Assembly (NCBI RefSeq): GCF_030813635.1
Contig: NZ_JAUSUM010000001.1
Span: forward strand, 248,001 to 312,000
Length of the DNA stretch: 64,000 nt
Direction of reading: 5' to 3'
Source of the DNA: Salibacterium salarium
Lineage (GTDB): Bacteria; Bacillota; Bacilli; Bacillales; Marinococcaceae
In this document: positions 60,995 through 64,000 of the stretch, piece by piece
How the letters are laid out: every line of letters starts with the position of its first letter
Numbering within the stretch: the stretch's first letter is position 1
Translations under genes and position numbers: made by a program
The notes under the pieces: generated by a model
Database searches by the model: none
Told to the model about the DNA's origin: nothing
Seen by the model: only the letters and a program-made list of their open reading frames with translations

Positions 60995-63199
60995 TTAGTT
61001 AGCTTGTTTTTCAGCTAGGCGGAAGCAGGTTACCGCTAAATGAGCCAAGGTCACTTCATCATCCGGGTTGAAGTGGTTGTCGCTTCCCTGCAGGATATCC
61101 TTGGCATAGGCAAGGCCTACATACCCAGCATGTTCCTCCGTAATATCGTCCGCATCCTCAAACGGAAGGCCATAAATGTCTGCGTGTTTTGCCGCTTCTT
61201 CCAATTCCATCGATCGGACAATCCAAACGGCCAGCTCTTCACGGGTCAGCGTGTCGTTGACCGGGAAAGTGTCTTCTTCTGCATCAATAATGCCTGAACG
61301 GACCGCACGCTCTACTACCTGAAAAGAGGGATGATCCGATTGGATATTTTCAAAAGTTGCCGTTTGGTCTTCTGTTGGATTGCTCGGATAGAAACTTTCC
61401 ATCGATTTCATCAGCATTTCCAGAGCGGTGCCTTTGGACACGGCTTCATTTGGTTTCAGCTCTTCTCCCTCATCCACGGAGAGAATGCCGGATTGAACCA
61501 TATAATTAATTTCGTCTGCTGCCCAATGATCGGTAATGACCTCTTCGGCGGACGAATCACTAGACTGCGGTTCCACCCAGTCTCCGTCGGCCGCGTCATA
61601 ATAAAGACCGTTCGCATGATATGCAGGCTGATAGACGAGATGGTACGTATCTGTAGTATCCCCCGATTGGTCGTGGGAAACATAAGACAAGTCTACGTCC
61701 AGGTCATTCTTATAGTCTTCCAAGGCTTTTTCTTTGTCTACTGCACTTTCAGGTTCGGGCCAGTTCTCAATCTCTCCCTGACGCATGTTGCTAAACGAAA
61801 CGAGTTCCCCGTCTTCCGCAGAAATTCCAATGTTCAGTGCTCTCCCTTGTACGGGCAGGCCGTTTTTCACCTGTGGAAAAGAAAAGTTGTAAACGCCACG
61901 ATTGTTAAGGTTAGCGATCCCACCATTAATAGGATACGCGTACTCGTGAATGGAGGAACCACCGTAGGTTTCTGCAGCTTCCACTGCAGCTTTCAACGCT
62001 TCTTCTTCGCTTAAGTTTACCTCCTGCGATTGCTGATCATAATCGATGTTTCGGAACTGAACAATATCACCGGTGTCTTTTTCAATATCAAAACTAGTAC
62101 CGGTCCCGGAATTGCCGCGATGTATCATAAATTGAACAGAAAAGACCTCTGTTCCGTTTCTTTCTGTCTCTTCGATAGATTCAATATTTAATTCAGCATC
62201 ATCCGAAACGGTTATTAAATCCTTTGCCATTTCTTCCGCATCCTCGCGGGATACAGGATCTGCCTCTGTTTCTACAGGTTCTTCGCGGAGCCGTTTAATC
62301 TCATTCTCTTCCGGCAGCTCTGAAACAAAGGAGTTATTCACGTCCCAATCTCCAGTTTTTGCTTGAATGCCCTGGAATCCGGGAGATGGGGCATAGACAA
62401 GGCTGACATTTTCTTCGTCCGATTCAAAATCATGCTGGACGTTATACTGTAGACGAAGGTCCAGGCTGTCTGCAATAGATGCTTTTGCTTCCTCTTTTTC
62501 CACGACATCTTCCGGCTCTTCGTAGGAAGCGGACTCTTCTTGATATGTAGTATTTCTATAGCTGGATATTTCCCCGTTTCCTAATACCGTTACTTGGATA
62601 TTCTGGTTTTGTACCGGGATGTCATTTTCCATACGTTGAAAGTAGAGGTCATATTCTACAGGCTCCGTCAGCGTTTGATTGCCTACGGACACATTCGGAC
62701 GCTGTTGGTCACTTAATTCATATTCCCCGGAAGCGGTATTCTCTATAAATTCCTTAGCAGAGGCCTCTGCTTCTTCTTGTGTCACGTCAGCCGGGTACAG
62801 GGCATCCTGAACATTTTTAGGCTGATAGTCAAAATACTGCAGTTCCAGCTCTTCCCCGACAAACTGAACACTTCCACGAACTGGTTCTCCATCTGCTGTT
62901 TCTTTCTGGAAACTTAAGTGATGCTGAATGATGTCATCATCACTCCCGACTCCGCGGAAATGATTCATGTGGAAGTCGCTTTCCTCCAGAAAATCAAACC
63001 CAGAAGGAAATAGTTCATAGAAACGATCAATCAAATCTTCTTTTGTAAAATTGACGTCTGCAGCGCTTATTTCCACTACCTGCTTTTCCCCCGTCTCGGC
63101 TTGTTCTGTAACTGCTTCTTCTGCGGACACATCACTAGCAGAGAAACTTATTGCTAAGGCCGTAGACAATGAAACTATTCCTATTCTCCTAGAATTCAT
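60995..63199 (-). CDS. SLH surface protein with YcdB/YcdC-type repeats
   Basis: The 734-residue exported protein has a signal peptide (about 1-26), then about 500 residues with repeated PepSY-like YcdB/YcdC units, recognised by recurring patterns such as DVTQEEAEASAKEFI, VSREDAEEMAKDLI, NLSEEEALKAAVEAA and SAVDKEKALEDYKNDL, each followed by beta strands with VYAPSPGF- or LVYQPAYH-like turns. Three SLH domains end the protein (about 555-730: DHWAADEINYMVQSGILSVD, LTREELAVWIVRSM, VTLAHLAVTCFRL). PepSY-like units are thought to inhibit or chaperone proteases; a wall-bound role is likely. The start follows GGGAGGGAATTAG. Confidence 0.85.
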   Translation of the reverse strand: MNSRRIGIVSLSTALAISFSASDVSAEEAVTEQAETGEKQVVEISAADVNFTKEDLIDRFYELFPSGFDFLEESDFHMNHFRGVGSDDDIIQHHLSFQKETADGEPVRGSVQFVGEELELQYFDYQPKNVQDALYPADVTQEEAEASAKEFIENTASGEYELSDQQRPNVSVGNQTLTEPVEYDLYFQRMENDIPVQNQNIQVTVLGNGEISSYRNTTYQEESASYEEPEDVVEKEEAKASIADSLDLRLQYNVQHDFESDEENVSLVYAPSPGFQGIQAKTGDWDVNNSFVSELPEENEIKRLREEPVETEADPVSREDAEEMAKDLITVSDDAELNIESIEETERNGTEVFSVQFMIHRGNSGTGTSFDIEKDTGDIVQFRNIDYDQQSQEVNLSEEEALKAAVEAAETYGGSSIHEYAYPINGGIANLNNRGVYNFSFPQVKNGLPVQGRALNIGISAEDGELVSFSNMRQGEIENWPEPESAVDKEKALEDYKNDLDVDLSYVSHDQSGDTTDTYHLVYQPAYHANGLYYDAADGDWVEPQSSDSSAEEVITDHWAADEINYMVQSGILSVDEGEELKPNEAVSKGTALEMLMKSMESFYPSNPTEDQTATFENIQSDHPSFQVVERAVRSGIIDAEEDTFPVNDTLTREELAVWIVRSMELEEAAKHADIYGLPFEDADDITEEHAGYVGLAYAKDILQGSDNHFNPDDEVTLAHLAVTCFRLAEKQAN

Positions 63200-63260
63200 C
63201 TAATTCCCTCCCATATTATTAAATCTATACCTATGGTACCAGAGTTTTCCATTATCGTCA

Positions 63261-63330
63261 CGGGGGTCTGACCCCCAACACGGTGAAGCGTTAAAGAAAA
63301 AGTCTACGGGAAGCACGACCGTTCCGCCCC
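63261..63330 (+). repeat. Dispersed repeat, copy 5
   Basis: GGGGGTCTGACCCCCAACAC then GGTGAAGCGTTAAAGAA and AGTCTACGGGAAGCACGACC. Its right part matches copy 2. Confidence 0.6.
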
Positions 63331-63451
63331 TTGCCATCTCTTGCTGCTGTATTTGGTAGGACGGTGTGAGGCGAGGACATTCTGCGCGCGTTTCGCTCGG
63401 AGTAACGGGATGAATTTCCGCTCACACCTTTGCAAGTTTCGGGATATTTTT

Positions 63452-63480
63452 TTGACACATAAGGAAACCAGCGGTATGAT
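63452..63480 (+). promoter_or_regulatory. Sigma-A promoter of the gntR-like gene
   Basis: TTGACA (63452-63457), 17 bases, TATGAT (63475-63480). The expected transcript start is near 63487, about 25 bases before the operator palindrome. Confidence 0.78.
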
Positions 63481-63511
63481 TTGTGTAGGAATTTTCTTTA
63501 TTTTCGAAACA

Positions 63512-63525
63512 ACTTGTCGACAAGT
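63512..63525 (+). promoter_or_regulatory. GntR-type operator (palindrome)
   Basis: ACTTGTCGACAAGT is a perfect 14-bp palindrome followed by AT. It closely resembles the operator known for the Bacillus subtilis gluconate repressor (ACTTGTATACAAGT core). Its place just after the promoter fits autorepression by roadblock. Confidence 0.7.
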
Positions 63526-63580
63526 ATACCGGATTGTTGGTGCAGGTATTTTTTTAGAAATTAGATATGAAGGTGTTTAT

Positions 63581-64000
63581 ATGATGAAACTCTCTCGACA
63601 ATATCATGATTCTCTTGGACGTCAGATTTCCTTTGAATTGCGGCTGAACATTATTAGCGGTGATATTCCTCCTGGAGAAAGGCTTTCTGAAAATCAAATC
63701 TCCGACCAATTCGGCACGAGCCGGTCTCCGGTGAGAGAAGCCCTGAAAACCTTGGCTCAGGAAGGATTGATTCGTTTAGAACGAATGGGTGCCGTGGTCA
63801 TAGGCCTGAACGCTACAGAGGTGGAAGAACTGTATGAAGTGAGGAATCTGATTGAGTCGTTTGCCTTAAAAAGGCTCGTCTCCATGGACACGACGCATTT
63901 AGTGAAGCAACTGGAAATCACTCTCGACAAAATGCAGGTAGCGCATCGTTATGGAAATGATGAAGAATTTGCGTATCTTGACTATGCGTTTCATGAATCT
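63581..64000 (+). CDS. gntR: GntR-family regulator, gluconate operon repressor-like (partial)
   Basis: The first 140 residues are visible; the gene runs off the window. The winged-helix domain (about 10-75) has ISFELRLNIISGDIPPGERL, SENQISDQFGTSRSPVREAL and LIRLERMGAVVIGL, followed by the start of an FCD sensor domain (VEELYEVRNLIESFALKRL). The sequence GLIRLERMGAVV and its surroundings strongly recall B. subtilis GntR, which represses gluconate uptake and phosphorylation. The upstream palindrome matches that regulator's operator. Gluconate kinase and permease genes would be expected next. ATG 63581 follows AAGGTG; ATG 63584 is an alternative. Confidence 0.8.
   Translation, partial: MMKLSRQYHDSLGRQISFELRLNIISGDIPPGERLSENQISDQFGTSRSPVREALKTLAQEGLIRLERMGAVVIGLNATEVEELYEVRNLIESFALKRLVSMDTTHLVKQLEITLDKMQVAHRYGNDEEFAYLDYAFHES

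Larger units (their letters stand above)
63200..63580. other. Intergenic region upstream of gntR-like gene
   Basis: 381 bp that hold dispersed repeat copy 5 (63261-63330), a GC-richer stretch (63330-63420) in which I see nothing definite, then the promoter and operator of the regulator gene. Confidence 0.55.

Noticed and set aside
61331-62014. 227-codon plus-strand frame inside the YcdB/YcdC SLH gene
   Set aside because: It lies fully antisense to a well-supported gene and shows no family motifs.

Overview
The window comes from a low-to-mid GC Gram-positive bacterium of the family Bacillaceae, most likely a halophilic or haloalkaliphilic one. Three things point there: strong Shine-Dalgarno sites (AAAGGAGG type) with several TTG/GTG starts; a Bacillus-like start (flhP tail, EpuA-type protein, fabZ); and exported proteins that are extremely rich in Asp and Glu. 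Seven proteins carry S-layer homology (SLH) domains, so this is an organism with an S-layer type envelope.

Layout. 1-1.5 kb: end of a flagellar operon, an EpuA-like membrane protein, fabZ and a tiny membrane protein. 1.5-9.6 kb: an SLH protein, two secreted NlpC/P60 endopeptidases (one with an apparent ATT start, one with four peptidoglycan-binding repeats), a small lipoprotein, a DUF2254 membrane protein, an unknown gene and a double-HTH regulator. 9.6-15 kb: a hexuronate operon (kdgR-type repressor, uxaA, uxaB, divergent uxaC) behind tandem LacI-type operators. 15.2-25.2 kb: a Cys-rich copper-storage-like protein, an SLH subtilase, an SLH NlpC/P60 enzyme, two lipoproteins and the probable main S-layer protein behind a consensus promoter and long leader. 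A decayed piece of a second S-layer gene follows.

25.4-39.3 kb: a surface-glycan cluster. It has a ligase/polymerase with a TPR-like tail, a Wzz-like protein, a nucleotide-sugar 4,6-dehydratase, a Wzy-like protein, a Wzx-like flippase, a GT2 glycosyltransferase, an initiating sugar-phosphate transferase and a DegT aminotransferase. Interleaved are two PAPS-type sulfotransferases, followed by ATP sulfurylase and APS kinase. The set reads as a self-contained route to a sulfated glycan, next to the S-layer gene. Its middle (about 30.5-34.7 kb) is clearly more AT-rich than its flanks.

39.5-51.1 kb: a small protein, a TolB-like propeller protein, a 2285-residue SLH protein with lamin-tail-like repeats and a metallophosphoesterase domain, and an SLH-anchored GH43 arabinanase. 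The arabinanase fits the hexuronate operon as part of pectin use. 51.2-56.1 kb: a region of decay, with remnants of a MocR-type regulator, an Mrr-type nuclease, an AAA ATPase and two HTH fragments, plus a toxin-antitoxin-like pair behind a perfect 28-bp palindrome, a NERD protein and an Rpn-family nuclease. 56.4-60.9 kb: a HAD phosphatase and a three-gene ABC importer. 61-63.2 kb: an SLH protein with YcdB/YcdC-type repeats. 63.6 kb to the end: the start of a gntR-like regulator with its promoter and operator.

Non-coding highlights are two intergenic arrays of an 8-bp word repeated every 20-21 bp and a dispersed intergenic repeat in five copies. No tRNA, rRNA, CRISPR array or intact insertion sequence was seen.
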